Assembly: GCA_030655215.1 (NCBI GenBank)
Contig: JAURVZ010000048.1
Coordinates: 62,001-126,000 of the forward strand
Length of the DNA: 64,000 nt
Source: Pseudolabrys sp.
GTDB lineage: Bacteria > Pseudomonadota > Alphaproteobacteria > Rhizobiales > Xanthobacteraceae
Direction of reading: 5' to 3'
In this document: one piece after another, positions 54,116-62,759 of the stretch
Layout of the letters: each line of letters starts with the position of its first letter
How positions within the stretch are numbered: position 1 is the stretch's first letter
The notes under the pieces: generated by a model
The model's database searches: none
What the model was told of the DNA's origin: nothing
Seen by the model: the letters and a program-made list of their open reading frames with translations, nothing else
Translations under genes and position numbers: made by a program

Positions 54116-54596
54116 GCAATAACGCTTCGGCTAGCGGCGATGTAAGTCCGTATCATAACAACGCCAATCCTGGACCGCATACTTGACGGCAGCGACCACG
54201 AAATCTTCATCGGCACAGTTGATGATTGCGTCTCGAACGAGTGCGAGCCGCTTCTGTTTCACCGAGGCAAAATGGCCTCCGTCGAAGGGGCATAATTTGC
54301 GGCGACATTGGCGATCGCTGCGCTCGCGTCACGGCCGTCGCAGTCGATCACACTAACCGGAAATGGCCATCATAATCGGCGGGCCTAATCGCGGTCCCGG
54401 AGCTTCGCCTAGCATGTCGCGCTGTCGTTCAGCATATGTTGGTCCCGGATTGGAAGCCCACCACCGGTACCAACAATTTCGCCGACTTACGGCGAACGCC
54501 AGCGAAGCATACCGAACCTATGCGGAATTAAGCTACTGAAATTATTCGATTATTCAGTCGTCAGCGGCGGGTAGCGAACATCTGCGAAAGGGGTAA
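54116..54596. other. Intergenic region between the membrane-protein gene and tRNA-Phe
   Basis: About 480 bases with no convincing gene on either strand and no open frame of 60 codons. It may contain the membrane-protein promoter and the end of the tRNA transcript; no clear repeat or hairpin was identified. Confidence 0.55.
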
Positions 54597-54672
54597 TGGT
54601 GCCCAGGGCCGGAATCGAACCAGCGACACTGCGATTTTCAATCGCATGCTCTACCAACTGAGCTACCTGGGC
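54597..54672 (-). tRNA. tRNA-Phe (anticodon GAA)
   Basis: Cloverleaf read on the minus strand: acceptor GCCCAGG pairs with CCTGGGC; D arm GCTC...GAGC; anticodon stem TGCGA/TCGCA around loop TTGAAAA, so the anticodon is GAA; T arm GCTGG-TTCGATT-CCGGC with one G.U pair. Discriminator A, and the CCA end is encoded (54597-54599). It closes the conserved murA-to-tRNA-Phe block. Confidence 0.96.
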
Positions 54673-54794
54673 GCCGACGCTATTCCGGTAGTCAGGAACG
54701 AGCCGAGCGCCGCGTTATAGAGGGCTACCCCCACCCTGTCTAGAAGGCGTGAGAGCCAAATCCAAACCGCCGGGGAGCCAATTCAAACAAAGGT

Positions 54795-55385
54795 TTAGAC
54801 CCCGATCGCCGCCCGGAACCTTGACTTCAGGACCACGCCGTCGCGCTCCGGCAGCACCCGTGGCGCTTCGCCGCTGGCAATAGCGACACGCGCGAACAGG
54901 GTGCCATCCGCAGTCCTCAACCGATCAGCCAGGCCGGCAAGCGCGCTCGCGTCGGAAACGTCGAGGCAAGTGCCGATACCGCAGCCTTTCGCCACGGCCA
55001 GCAGGTCGACGCCGCCATTATATGTGTGACTCGGCTGCATGCCGGTTTCGCCGTAATGGCCATTGTCGAAGACCACGATAGCGAGGTTCGGCGGCTGCTG
55101 GATGCCGATGGTGGCGAGCGCCCCCATCCCCATCAGCATCTCGCCATCGCCGGTGACGACTAGGACGCGCTTGTCCGGCTGCGCCAGAGCGAGGCCGAGG
55201 CCGATCATCGCCGCGCCGCCCATCGCGCCCCAGAGATAGAAATTGCGGTCATTGTCGCCGGCGGCGGCGAGATCCCAGCAGGTCGAACCGAGACCGGGAA
55301 TGACGAGCAGGTCATCCTTGCGATCCGCCAGCAGGGTCGCCATCGCAGCGCGGCGTTCGAGACCTTTTGCTTCAGGCTGGTTCAT
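54795..55385 (-). CDS. TPP-dependent decarboxylase, beta (TPP-binding) subunit; sulfopyruvate/phosphonopyruvate type
   Basis: A 196-residue subunit holding the thiamine-diphosphate site: VVTGDGEMLMGMGALATIG and, 26 residues on, VFDNGHYGETG, the GDG-x-N Mg/TPP motif. VIPGLGSTCWDLAAAGDNDR and YLWGAMGGAAMIGLGLALAQ fit the ComE/phosphonopyruvate decarboxylase beta subunit. The start ATG at 55385 overlaps the alpha stop (ATGA). Sulfopyruvate gives sulfoacetaldehyde and phosphonopyruvate gives phosphonoacetaldehyde; no taurine, coenzyme M or phosphonate gene is adjacent to decide between them. Confidence 0.85.
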   Translation of the reverse strand: MNQPEAKGLERRAAMATLLADRKDDLLVIPGLGSTCWDLAAAGDNDRNFYLWGAMGGAAMIGLGLALAQPDKRVLVVTGDGEMLMGMGALATIGIQQPPNLAIVVFDNGHYGETGMQPSHTYNGGVDLLAVAKGCGIGTCLDVSDASALAGLADRLRTADGTLFARVAIASGEAPRVLPERDGVVLKSRFRAAIGV

Positions 55386-55912
55386 TTTGTCCAAACTTTT
55401 TTGCCAATGAGTTGCTGCGACAGCAGCAGCGCGGCAATGCGCTCATCACCGAAGACATGTTGCACAGCGCGCTCGGCCAAGCCTTCCACTTCTTCCGGCT
55501 TGGTGGCGCGATAGATTTCCGCGTCGCTCAAGCGCAGCACCGGATCGACAATCGAGCCCATCGGCTCCTGCCACGGATTGAACTCTTCCCACTCGCCACG
55601 CATCGTGATCATCATCATCATCGGAAAGCGGCAGCTGCGCGCCAGCGACAGCATGTTGATGCAATTGCCGACACCGCTCGACTGCATCAGCAGCACGGCG
55701 CGCTGGCCGCCGAGCCATGCGCCGGCGGCGAGCGCGACGCCCTCTTCCTCGGTTGTCAGCACGACATCATGAATGTCGGGATCGGCGCGGCATCGGTCGA
55801 TCAGCCGCGCATGACCGGCATCCGGCACATAACCGACCTGGCGAATGCCGGCGCGTTTCAGCGTGCCGTAGAGTTGCTCCGGCCAATCAATCGTCGCGGC
55901 CGGCGCGCTCAT
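55382..55912 (-). CDS. TPP-dependent decarboxylase, alpha (pyrimidine-binding) subunit; sulfopyruvate/phosphonopyruvate type
   Basis: A 176-residue subunit corresponding to the N-terminal Pyr domain of single-chain enzymes: WPEQLYGTLKRAGIRQVGYV, DVVLTTEEEGVALAAGAWLG with the Glu that activates TPP, and VLLMQSSGVGNCINMLSLAR. Residues FNPWQEPMGSIVDPVL match the ComD-like family. It overlaps yacG by 4 bases at its start and the beta subunit by 4 bases at its end, so yacG, alpha and beta form one coupled unit. Confidence 0.85.
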   Translation of the reverse strand: MSAPAATIDWPEQLYGTLKRAGIRQVGYVPDAGHARLIDRCRADPDIHDVVLTTEEEGVALAAGAWLGGQRAVLLMQSSGVGNCINMLSLARSCRFPMMMMITMRGEWEEFNPWQEPMGSIVDPVLRLSDAEIYRATKPEEVEGLAERAVQHVFGDERIAALLLSQQLIGKKVWTK

Positions 55913-56118
55913 GACTTGTCGCCTTCATCGCCATCGGCCGGCCGCGTGCCGTCCTCGTCTTCGTCCTCTTTCACCGGTACGGCATAAACGCCGGTGAGCC
56001 AGCGATTGAGATCGATATCCGAGCAGCGCTTGGAGCAGAACGGCTTGAACGCCACATCGGTCGCCTTGCCGCAGATCGGGCAGCGCGCCAGGGCGGTCTT
56101 TCGCGTGATCTCGTTCAT
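55909..56118 (-). CDS. yacG: DNA gyrase inhibitor-type zinc protein YacG
   Basis: A 69-residue protein with one Zn2+ finger: CPICGK and FCSKRCSDIDLNRWLTG, four cysteines in C-x2-C...C-x3-C spacing, then an acidic tail (VKEDEDEDGTRPADGDEG). The E. coli homologue binds GyrB and blocks DNA binding. It overlaps the acyl-CoA ligase stop by 4 bases and the decarboxylase alpha start by 4 bases. In related genomes yacG usually follows maf directly; here a ligase gene separates them. Confidence 0.93.
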   Translation of the reverse strand: MNEITRKTALARCPICGKATDVAFKPFCSKRCSDIDLNRWLTGVYAVPVKEDEDEDGTRPADGDEGDKS

Positions 56119-57635
56119 GGCGCGTCTCGTTTCAGCAAGGCATCCTGTGCACGCAGCTCGGTCTTCAGGATCTTGCCGTAATTATTCTTCGGCAGGGCGT
56201 CGACGAAGACATAGTCCTTCGGCCGCTTGAAGCGCGCAATATGCGACAGGCAGAGGGCATCGAGTTCCTTCAGCGGTGCTGCGCCAACGACATAAGCCAC
56301 CACCGCCTCGCCCCAGTCGGCATCGGGCCGGCCGATAACGGAGACTTCGCGCACCGCCGGATGCGTCAGCAGCACTTCTTCTACTTCACGCGGATAAATG
56401 TTGCTGCCGCCGGAGATGATCAGGTCCTTGGAGCGGTCCTTCAGCGTCAGATAGCCTTCGGCGTCGAATGCGCCGACGTCGCCAGTGTGCAAATAGCCAC
56501 CGCGCAGCGAGGCTTTCGTCGCCTCGTCGTTCTGCCAATAGCCGGCCATAACAACATCGCCACTGCAAAGGATTTCGCCAGACTCACCCGTGGCGACAGG
56601 GTTGTCATCGGCGTCAGTAACAATGACGTCGACGCAGGCATAAGGCTTGCCGCTGGAGGCGAGGCGCTCGCGCCAGCGCGGATGATCGCGGTCGGCGATG
56701 TCCTGCTTCGACAGGTAGGTGATGGTCATCGGCGACTCGCCCTGCCCGTAGATCTGCGCCAGGCGCGGGCCGAAGCGGTCGAGCGCGCGCAACGTATCCG
56801 CGACATACATCGGCGCGCCGCCCCAGATCAGCGTGCGGATATTCGCGACATTGCAGTCGCCCTTGGCCTCGACCAGCCGCTTGATCATGGTCGGCGCGGC
56901 GAACATCGACAGACGCGGCCAGCGGTCGATCAGCGCAAAGACTTCGTCGGGCTCGAAGGCACCGCTCTCCGGCACGACCTGCACGCCGAGGCGCGCAACA
57001 TGTTGCATGATGTACAGCCCGGAGCCGTGGCTCATCGGCGCGGCATGCAGGATGGCATCGCCCGGCGACACCGGATCGACTTCAGAACCATAGGCGTGGC
57101 TCATGATCGACAGGTTACGGTGCGTCAGCATCGCGCCTTTCGGCTTGCCTGTGGTGCCGGAAGTGTAGAACAGCCAGGCGAGATCGGCACCATCGCGCGG
57201 CGCGACATCAATGGCGTCAGCGGTAAACAGCGCTTCGTACTCGGCGCTGCCGATCGTGATCAGCCGCTGCAGCGACCCCGGCGCATGCGGCGCGATCTCG
57301 CTGTCAATGCCGCTGGAGGCAAAACATACGCGCGCGCCGGAATGCTCGAGAATGTAACCGAGTTCGGCGCCGTGCAGCTTGGCATTGGCCGGCACCGCGG
57401 CGCAGCCGGCATGCCAGATACCATAAAGCAGCGCGAGGAAGTCCGGTGAATTTTTGGCGGCAATGGCGACGCGGTCGCCGGGCTGCAGTTTGAATGTGTT
57501 GCGCAAGGCGCCGGCGATGCGCGCGGCGCGGCCCGCCAGTTCGCCGTAATTCATCACCACGCGCGTGCCCAACGCAGCAGCGGGCATCGACGGATGACTA
57601 AGGCCGGAACGCTTGAGCCAGAGAGCGGAGTTCAT
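56115..57635 (-). CDS. AMP-forming acyl-CoA synthetase (malonyl-CoA/fatty-acyl ligase type)
   Basis: A 506-residue ANL-family ligase. The P-loop is LFYTSGTTGKPKGAMLTHRN, the adenine-binding region is LAQIYGQGESPMTITYLS, the hinge is LKDRSKDLIISGGSNIYPRE, and the catalytic Lys lies in LPKNNYGKILKTELR. It activates a carboxylate with ATP and CoA; substrate specificity cannot be read reliably. The start is 23 bases after the maf stop, and the stop overlaps yacG. It looks like a later arrival in an otherwise housekeeping block. Confidence 0.9.
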   Translation of the reverse strand: MNSALWLKRSGLSHPSMPAAALGTRVVMNYGELAGRAARIAGALRNTFKLQPGDRVAIAAKNSPDFLALLYGIWHAGCAAVPANAKLHGAELGYILEHSGARVCFASSGIDSEIAPHAPGSLQRLITIGSAEYEALFTADAIDVAPRDGADLAWLFYTSGTTGKPKGAMLTHRNLSIMSHAYGSEVDPVSPGDAILHAAPMSHGSGLYIMQHVARLGVQVVPESGAFEPDEVFALIDRWPRLSMFAAPTMIKRLVEAKGDCNVANIRTLIWGGAPMYVADTLRALDRFGPRLAQIYGQGESPMTITYLSKQDIADRDHPRWRERLASSGKPYACVDVIVTDADDNPVATGESGEILCSGDVVMAGYWQNDEATKASLRGGYLHTGDVGAFDAEGYLTLKDRSKDLIISGGSNIYPREVEEVLLTHPAVREVSVIGRPDADWGEAVVAYVVGAAPLKELDALCLSHIARFKRPKDYVFVDALPKNNYGKILKTELRAQDALLKRDAP

Positions 57636-57658
57636 GAAACGCCTTCCGCGGGAGAAAA

Positions 57659-58282
57659 CTAAACCGCGTTGAGCCAGCCGAAGCGGATCGGATAGCCCTC
57701 GCCGCCGAGCAGGCTCATGGTTTCATACAGCGGCAGGCCGACGACATTGCTGTACGAGCCGATCATCTTGACGATGAACGTGCCGGCAATGCCCTGCGCC
57801 GCATAGCCGCCGGCCTTGCCGCGCCATTCGCCGGAGGCGAGATACGATTCGATATCTTCCGACGACAGCCGCTTGAAGCGCACGCGGGTTTCGACGAGGC
57901 GCTGGCGGAAGGCCTCGCGCGGCGTCACCAGGCAGATCGAGGTGTAAACGCGGTGATTGCGGCCGGACAAAAGCCGCAGGCACTGCTGCGCTTCGTCCAG
58001 CAGTTCCGCCTTGGGCAGAATGCGGCGGCCGACCGCGACCACGGTGTCGGCAGCGAGGATGAAGGAACCGCGCAATTCGTCGTCGAGCTTGACGTTGTTG
58101 AGCGCGACTTCCGCCTTTTCCTTGGCCAGCCGGTTGGCATAGGCGCGCGGTATTTCGCCCCGTTTAGGCGTTTCGTCGACGTCGGAGGGCTTCAGCGCGT
58201 CGGGCTCAATGCCGGCCTGATTGACCAGAGCCAGCCGCCGCGGCGAACCGGACGCGAGCACGAATTTAGGACGGCCGATCAT
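57659..58282 (-). CDS. maf: Maf/YceF-family nucleoside triphosphate pyrophosphatase
   Basis: A 207-residue house-cleaning enzyme that hydrolyses non-canonical or modified nucleoside triphosphates. Visible motifs: [19 protein letters not shown] (substrate loop), [26 protein letters not shown] with the metal-binding Asp, and [20 protein letters not shown] with the catalytic region. The length is normal. Upstream is a 150-base palindromic repeat rather than infA, which normally precedes it in related genomes. It probably heads the maf-ligase-yacG-decarboxylase transcript. Confidence 0.95.
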   Translation of the reverse strand: MIGRPKFVLASGSPRRLALVNQAGIEPDALKPSDVDETPKRGEIPRAYANRLAKEKAEVALNNVKLDDELRGSFILAADTVVAVGRRILPKAELLDEAQQCLRLLSGRNHRVYTSICLVTPREAFRQRLVETRVRFKRLSSEDIESYLASGEWRGKAGGYAAQGIAGTFIVKMIGSYSNVVGLPLYETMSLLGGEGYPIRFGWLNAV

Positions 58283-58378
58283 GCGGAATCGATCTTGAGT
58301 GGACGGTGTGAATGGCGCCGGAAACTAGCGGAACGAGGGGTGAATCGCAAACTTCTGCTCCGCTGGCTCCCTTTCTTC

Positions 58379-58527
58379 CCCTCTCCACTTGAGGGAGAGG
58401 GTGGCGCGTGTGCGCGAAGCGAACACGTGCCGGGTGAGGGGTCGGTATTCGCGGGGATGTTGACCCCTCACCCGCCCTCGCTTGGCTTCGCCTTCGCTCG
58501 GGCACCCTCTCCCTCAAGGGGAGAGGG
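58379..58527. repeat. Large palindromic repeat (149 bases) overlapping the acetyltransferase 3' end
   Basis: Outer arms of 25 bases (58379-58403 and 58503-58527) are inverted copies with a single mismatch, built on the ccctctcc/ggagaggg motif. A second inner pair, gggtgaggggtc near 58432 and gacccctcaccc near 58462, gives nested symmetry. From memory such ctctccctcaagggg elements are widely dispersed in Rhizobiales genomes. It lies between maf and the acetyltransferase and supplies that gene's last 19 codons and stop. Confidence 0.85.
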
Positions 58528-59076
58528 AAGAAGCGGCCTCGCCGGATTACCCACCACCGTCACCCCCGCCGCGACGTCACGGGTCACCACCGCACCCGCC
58601 CCGATAATCGCATCGTCGCCAATCGTGACGCCCGGCACGATGACCGAGCCGCCGCCAATCCAGACATTGCGGCCGATGCGCACCTGACGGCCAAGCTCAA
58701 GGCCGGAACGGCGCTCGACCGGATCGCGCGGATGGTCGGCGGCATAAATCTGCACCGCCGGGCCGATCTGCGTGTCATCGCCGATGAACACTTCGGCGAC
58801 ATCGAGAATGACGCAGTTATAATTCATGAAGACGTTATTGCCGGCATGAATGTTGAAGCCGTAATCGCAGAAGAACGGCGAGCGGATGTCGACTCCTTTG
58901 CCGACATTGGCAAAGCGCTGGCGCAGCAGCTCTTGCCGCTCCGCGCGCGGCGCGGCGAAGGCATTGTTATAGGCCAGCATCCAGTCGCGCGCTGCGGACC
59001 GCTCGTCTCTCAGTTCCGGATCATTCGGCGCATAGAGTTCGCCGGCGACCATCTTCTCGCGTTCGGTACGGCTCAT
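58468..59076 (-). CDS. Maltose/galactoside O-acetyltransferase-family enzyme (Maa/NodL/LacA) with repeat-derived tail
   Basis: A 202-residue left-handed beta-helix acetyltransferase. The N-terminal Mac domain (EKMVAGELYAPNDPELRDER) precedes hexapeptide repeats (VFIGDDTQIGPAVQIYAADH, VRIGRNVWIGGGSVIVPG, VTIGDDAIIGAGAVVT). The catalytic His is in YAADHPRDP. The family normally ends just after GNPAR; here the frame runs on through the palindromic repeat for 19 further residues (from PSPLEGEG to the stop). It overlaps the phosphatase gene by 4 bases. The acceptor is a sugar or a Nod-factor-like glycan; unknown. Confidence 0.88.
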   Translation of the reverse strand: MSRTEREKMVAGELYAPNDPELRDERSAARDWMLAYNNAFAAPRAERQELLRQRFANVGKGVDIRSPFFCDYGFNIHAGNNVFMNYNCVILDVAEVFIGDDTQIGPAVQIYAADHPRDPVERRSGLELGRQVRIGRNVWIGGGSVIVPGVTIGDDAIIGAGAVVTRDVAAGVTVVGNPARPLLPSPLEGEGARAKAKPSEGG

Positions 59077-59540
59077 TCGTTCCCTGCTCCTGATTTGCCG
59101 AAGCGCTTGCGGATCTGCTTCATCAGCGTGTCGCGCACGTCGCGATAGGCATCCAGTTTCTGTTCGCGGCTGCCGTCAATGCCAGTCGGATCGACCGTCG
59201 GCCAGTATTCAACATCGGCGGCAATGGTGCGCGTCAGGTCGAGCGCCTTGTGATGTGCGGGCGGAGATAAGGTGACGATCAGATCGAAATTGAGGCCTTC
59301 GAGTTCATCGAGGTCCTCGAAGTCGATCGGCTTGTGCCGCGAAATGTCGATGCCGATTTCTTCCATCACCGCGACAACGAAAGGATCGAGCTCACCCTTC
59401 TGCACGCCGGCAGATTTGACGTAGATCGATTTGCCGAACAGTTGACCGAACAGGCCGGCGGCCATTGGCGAGCGCACCGCATTCATGCCGCAGGCGAACA
59501 AGACTGCCTGTGGTTTTGCGGGACGCTCTGGTGGTGCCAT
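59073..59540 (-). CDS. Low-molecular-weight protein-tyrosine phosphatase / arsenate-reductase-fold protein
   Basis: A 155-residue protein with the CX5R(S) loop in VLFACGMNAVRSPMAAGLF and the general-acid region near EYWPTVDPTG. The family covers Tyr phosphatases acting on exopolysaccharide kinases and arsenate reductases; the absence of the extra resolving cysteines favours a phosphatase. In Rhizobiales this gene regularly follows hisD-UPF0262, as here. The start lies 140 bases after the UPF0262 stop across a repeat-containing gap. Confidence 0.85.
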   Translation of the reverse strand: MAPPERPAKPQAVLFACGMNAVRSPMAAGLFGQLFGKSIYVKSAGVQKGELDPFVVAVMEEIGIDISRHKPIDFEDLDELEGLNFDLIVTLSPPAHHKALDLTRTIAADVEYWPTVDPTGIDGSREQKLDAYRDVRDTLMKQIRKRFGKSGAGNE

Positions 59541-59570
59541 TGGCGGGCTAGCCTCTCATCACCCGTCCGT

Positions 59571-59643
59571 CCCCGCGAAAGCGGGGACCCAGACCTTGCA
59601 GCATGATGTTGCCGCCAAAGAACTGGATTCCCGCTTTCGCGGG
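59571..59643. repeat. Pair of palindromic repeats in the UPF0262-phosphatase gap
   Basis: Two hairpins of related sequence: ccccgcgaaagcgggg (59571-59586) and cccgctttcgcggg (59630-59643), the second with gattcccgctttcgcgggaa context. From memory this motif is abundant between genes in many proteobacteria. They fall in the transcribed spacer of the hisD operon and could shape mRNA ends. Confidence 0.75.
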
Positions 59644-59680
59644 AACGAACGGAGATTGGAGCTGCTGGCGCACCATACAG

Positions 59681-60175
59681 CTAGCCTTTCCAATGAAGCA
59701 CGCAGATCAACGTGAACAGGCGGCGCGCGGTGTCGTGATCGACCGTCACTTTTTCCTTCAGCCGCTCCATCAGGATATTCGAGCCGTCATTGTGAATGCC
59801 GCGGCGGCCCATATCGATGGCCTCGATCTTGTCCGGCGTCGCCGTGCGGATCGCCTGATAATAGCTGTCGCAGATCATGTAATAGTCTTTGACGATGCGG
59901 CGCAGAGGCGACAACGAGAACAAATGCGCGACCACCGCCGTGCCGTCTTCAAGACGAATGTCGAAGACAAGACGGTTGTCGTTGATCGACAGATTCAGCG
60001 TGTAAGGCCCGCCCGGATGACCGACCGGGGCAAAATGATTCTGCTCAAGCAGATCGTAAATCGCGATGGTGCGTTCGTGTTCGACATCGGGATTGGAACG
60101 GCCGATCGACTCCTCATCGAGCGTCACCGCCACCAGGCGCTGCTTCATGCCGGCGGTGGGTTTGGCGGGGCTCAT
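59681..60175 (-). CDS. UPF0262 family protein
   Basis: A 164-residue protein of the alphaproteobacterial UPF0262 family: [53 protein letters not shown] and the late [20 protein letters not shown]. No signal peptide or membrane segment. Function unknown. Its start overlaps the hisD stop by 4 bases, the constant arrangement in the order. Confidence 0.92.
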   Translation of the reverse strand: MSPAKPTAGMKQRLVAVTLDEESIGRSNPDVEHERTIAIYDLLEQNHFAPVGHPGGPYTLNLSINDNRLVFDIRLEDGTAVVAHLFSLSPLRRIVKDYYMICDSYYQAIRTATPDKIEAIDMGRRGIHNDGSNILMERLKEKVTVDHDTARRLFTLICVLHWKG

Positions 60176-61467
60176 CGAAGGTTCAGCCGTATCGCGACCG
60201 AGCGGGCATGCGCGTCGAGGCCTTCGGCCTTGCCAAGCTCCATCGCCGCGGGGCCAAGCGCGCGCAACTGATCGGGGCCGAGCTTCAGCAAAGACGTGCG
60301 CTTCATGAAGTCGAGCACGCCAAGGCCGGACGAAAAGCGCGCCGAACGCGCCGTCGGCAGCACATGGTTGGAGCCGGCAACATAGTCGCCGATCGCTTCC
60401 GGCGTATGCGCGCCGATAAAGATGGCGCCGGCATTGCGGATGCGATCGACATATTTGTCGGCGTCAGTTGCGGCGATTTCCAGATGCTCAGGCGCCAAGC
60501 GATCGACCAAGGCGATGGCATCATCCAGCTTGGCGACAAGGATGATGGCGCCGAAGTCGCGCCAAGATGCGCTGGCGACATCGCCGCGCGGCAAGCTCAA
60601 GAGTTGCGACTGCACCGCGACTTCAACTTCAGCAGCGAGGCCGGAATCGTCGGTGATCAGGATCGACTGCGCGCTGACATCATGCTCGGCCTGCGCCAGC
60701 AGATCGGCGGCGATCCAGCTCGCATTGCCGGTACGGTCGGCGAGGATGAGCACTTCCGATGGGCCGGCGATCATGTCGATGCCGACGGTCCCGAACACCA
60801 GCCTTTTGGCCGCCGCGACATAGGCGTTGCCGGGGCCGACGATCTTGGAGACGGGCGCGATGCTCTGCGTGCCATAGGCAAGCGCGGCAACCGCTTGCGC
60901 GCCGCCGATGCGATAGACCTCCTCGACGCCGGCGAGCTTGGCCGCAGCGAGCACTCGCGGATTGAGCTTGCCGTCCGGCGACGGCACCACCATGACGACG
61001 CGTTCGCAGCCGGCGACCTTGGCCGGCACGGCATTCATCAGCACCGATGACGGATAGGCGGCGGTGCCGCCGGGGACATAGAGGCCGACGGCCTGAATAG
61101 CGGTCCAGCGGGTGCCGAGCTCGACGCCGAGCGAGTCGGTGAAGCGGTCGTCCTTCGGCTTCTGCCGGGTGTGATAGGCGACGATGCGGTCGCGCGCGAA
61201 CTTCAGCGCATGCAGCGCTTCCGGGTCGCATTGCGCCGCCGCGGCATCGATCTCGGTGGCGCTGACGCGCAAGGTCGCCGGGCTTAGCGTGACGCGGTCG
61301 AATTTCGCGGTGAGATCGATAAGCGCCTGATCGCCCCTCGCCTGCACGTCTTCGATGATGGCGCGGACGGCGGTCTCGACATCCGGCGACGCCTCGCGCT
61401 TGACCGTGAGGAAATCACGGAAACGGCGCTCGAAATCTGGGTCTTTGCTGTCGAGGCGAATGGGCAT
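60172..61467 (-). CDS. hisD: Histidinol dehydrogenase
   Basis: Catalyses the last two oxidations of histidine synthesis (histidinol to histidine, NAD-dependent, Zn enzyme). It has 431 residues. Characteristic stretches are [84 protein letters not shown], and the His-containing LAPEHLEI and GSNHVLPT that bind zinc and substrate. It is coupled to UPF0262 by an ATGA overlap and follows the DUF2948 gene by 50 bases. Confidence 0.97.
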   Translation of the reverse strand: MPIRLDSKDPDFERRFRDFLTVKREASPDVETAVRAIIEDVQARGDQALIDLTAKFDRVTLSPATLRVSATEIDAAAAQCDPEALHALKFARDRIVAYHTRQKPKDDRFTDSLGVELGTRWTAIQAVGLYVPGGTAAYPSSVLMNAVPAKVAGCERVVMVVPSPDGKLNPRVLAAAKLAGVEEVYRIGGAQAVAALAYGTQSIAPVSKIVGPGNAYVAAAKRLVFGTVGIDMIAGPSEVLILADRTGNASWIAADLLAQAEHDVSAQSILITDDSGLAAEVEVAVQSQLLSLPRGDVASASWRDFGAIILVAKLDDAIALVDRLAPEHLEIAATDADKYVDRIRNAGAIFIGAHTPEAIGDYVAGSNHVLPTARSARFSSGLGVLDFMKRTSLLKLGPDQLRALGPAAMELGKAEGLDAHARSVAIRLNLR

Positions 61468-61517
61468 GACAGGTCAATGGCGCGCAGCGGCGGGAACGTC
61501 AACCTTGGCCCGGAACT

Positions 61518-61973
61518 TCAGGCGGTTTCCGTCTCGGCGTGCTTCGGGCAGGTGGCGGCGGTCCAGACAGGCCCAAGATCGACCAGTTCGGCCTCCAGGC
61601 ATTCGACGTCCAGCTTCAGGACGGCGCCGCCGGAGAAGATGAGCGACACGGTGCCGGAGGGGCTGTCGGTTTCGGCGAATTCGACGGCGAGAAGATTGAG
61701 GACGGCGTCCTTGCCGGCCGGATCGAGGCTGCGGCACTTGCAGGCCTGGACGCGCTCGAAGCGCAAGGCCGAGCGGCGGCGGCGATATTCCGGCTTGTCA
61801 GCCTGAGCGCCTTCCCAGTCGAAGCGGTTGAGCGCCACGACCAAGCGGTTTTCCGTTGGGCGCCAGAGCACATCGGCGACCTTGACCACCGCATCCTGCA
61901 AATGGGCCGACACGACTTCGAGATCCTCTTCATCGAGGACGGCGAATTTCAACTGGTCGATTGTCTGCGTCAT
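61518..61973 (-). CDS. DUF2948 family protein
   Basis: A 151-residue soluble protein from the ATG at 61973, preceded by a GGGAG ribosome site; an earlier in-frame start at 61994 adds seven residues. Typical stretches are KFAVLDEEDLEVVSAHLQDA, RFDWEGAQ, ALRFERVQACKCRSLD and VLKLDVECLEAELVDLGPVW. The family is nearly confined to alphaproteobacteria and normally sits between murA and hisD, as here. Function unknown. Confidence 0.9.
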   Translation of the reverse strand: MTQTIDQLKFAVLDEEDLEVVSAHLQDAVVKVADVLWRPTENRLVVALNRFDWEGAQADKPEYRRRRSALRFERVQACKCRSLDPAGKDAVLNLLAVEFAETDSPSGTVSLIFSGGAVLKLDVECLEAELVDLGPVWTAATCPKHAETETA

Positions 61974-62044
61974 TGGCTGCGCTCCCGTGCCCAAAACCTA
62001 AGAACGCGGGCGCGCAGGCGCAAGGCTGCACACCCGCATTAACC

Positions 62045-62749
62045 TCAGAAAGCCGGCTCCATGCCGGCCGCGGTCCAGCGCGGCTTGGTCACCGGCGCGG
62101 TGAGGAAATCGAGGAAGGCCTGCGCCGCTTCGGTTTGCGTCGAGCCGGCGTGAATGGCGGCCGAATACATGTTCTTGAAGGCGAGTTCGCCCGGCAGCGG
62201 GCCGACAATCGTGAGGCCCTTCACCGGCAGCGCTTCGCTGATCAAGGTGCAGCCGAGCGCGGCGCCACCGGCAGCCATGGTCTCGGCAACATGGTGGCCG
62301 CCTTTACAGAGCACGGCGTTTTTGTTGACGGCCTCGGCAATGCCGGCCTTTTCCAGCATGGCCGCCAGCATGATGCCGCTGGAACCGCCGGACTTCGGAT
62401 CGGTATAGGCGAAGGACGGCGTCGCCTTGAGCGCGGTGAAGAATGCCGCCGGTGTCGAGATGTCCGGCTGCGGGTCGCCCTCGCGGACAATAACGCCGCT
62501 GATGGTCGAAGCGAGATCGGTGAGGCTCGCCGGTTTCAGCAGGCTGAGCCGGTCAAGCGCATCAATGCCGGAGCGCGAGATCATAATGAGGTCGGTGTCC
62601 TCGCCGGCCCGGACGCGGTCGCCCTGCGCGCCGGCGGTGCCGAAGCTGAGATTGAGCGTGGTGCCGGATGCGCGTTCGAAGTCGGCGCCGAGCGCTTCGA
62701 CCATCACCTGCAAGGCGCCGGCGGACATGATTTTGAGGGTGACAGACAT
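62045..62749 (-). CDS. ModA-like substrate-binding protein without signal peptide
   Basis: A 234-residue periplasmic-binding-protein fold of the molybdate-binding (ModA/extracellular solute-binding) type: VTLKIMSAGALQVMVEALGA, LNLSFGTAGAQGDRVRAGED, DLIMISRSGIDAL and YTDPKSGGSSGIMLAAMLEK. ModA normally starts with a Sec signal; here the mature fold begins at residue 3 and nothing upstream encodes one, since murA ends 10 bases before. No permease or ATPase gene is adjacent. It could be a cytosolic binding protein or regulator of unknown ligand. Confidence 0.8.
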   Translation of the reverse strand: MSVTLKIMSAGALQVMVEALGADFERASGTTLNLSFGTAGAQGDRVRAGEDTDLIMISRSGIDALDRLSLLKPASLTDLASTISGVIVREGDPQPDISTPAAFFTALKATPSFAYTDPKSGGSSGIMLAAMLEKAGIAEAVNKNAVLCKGGHHVAETMAAGGAALGCTLISEALPVKGLTIVGPLPGELAFKNMYSAAIHAGSTQTEAAQAFLDFLTAPVTKPRWTAAGMEPAF

Positions 62750-62759
62750 TCGCGGCTCC

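Noticed and set aside
58283-58467. Possible infA between the acetyltransferase and maf
   Set aside because: No frame encodes the S1-type IF-1 sequence; the segment is occupied mainly by the palindromic repeat.
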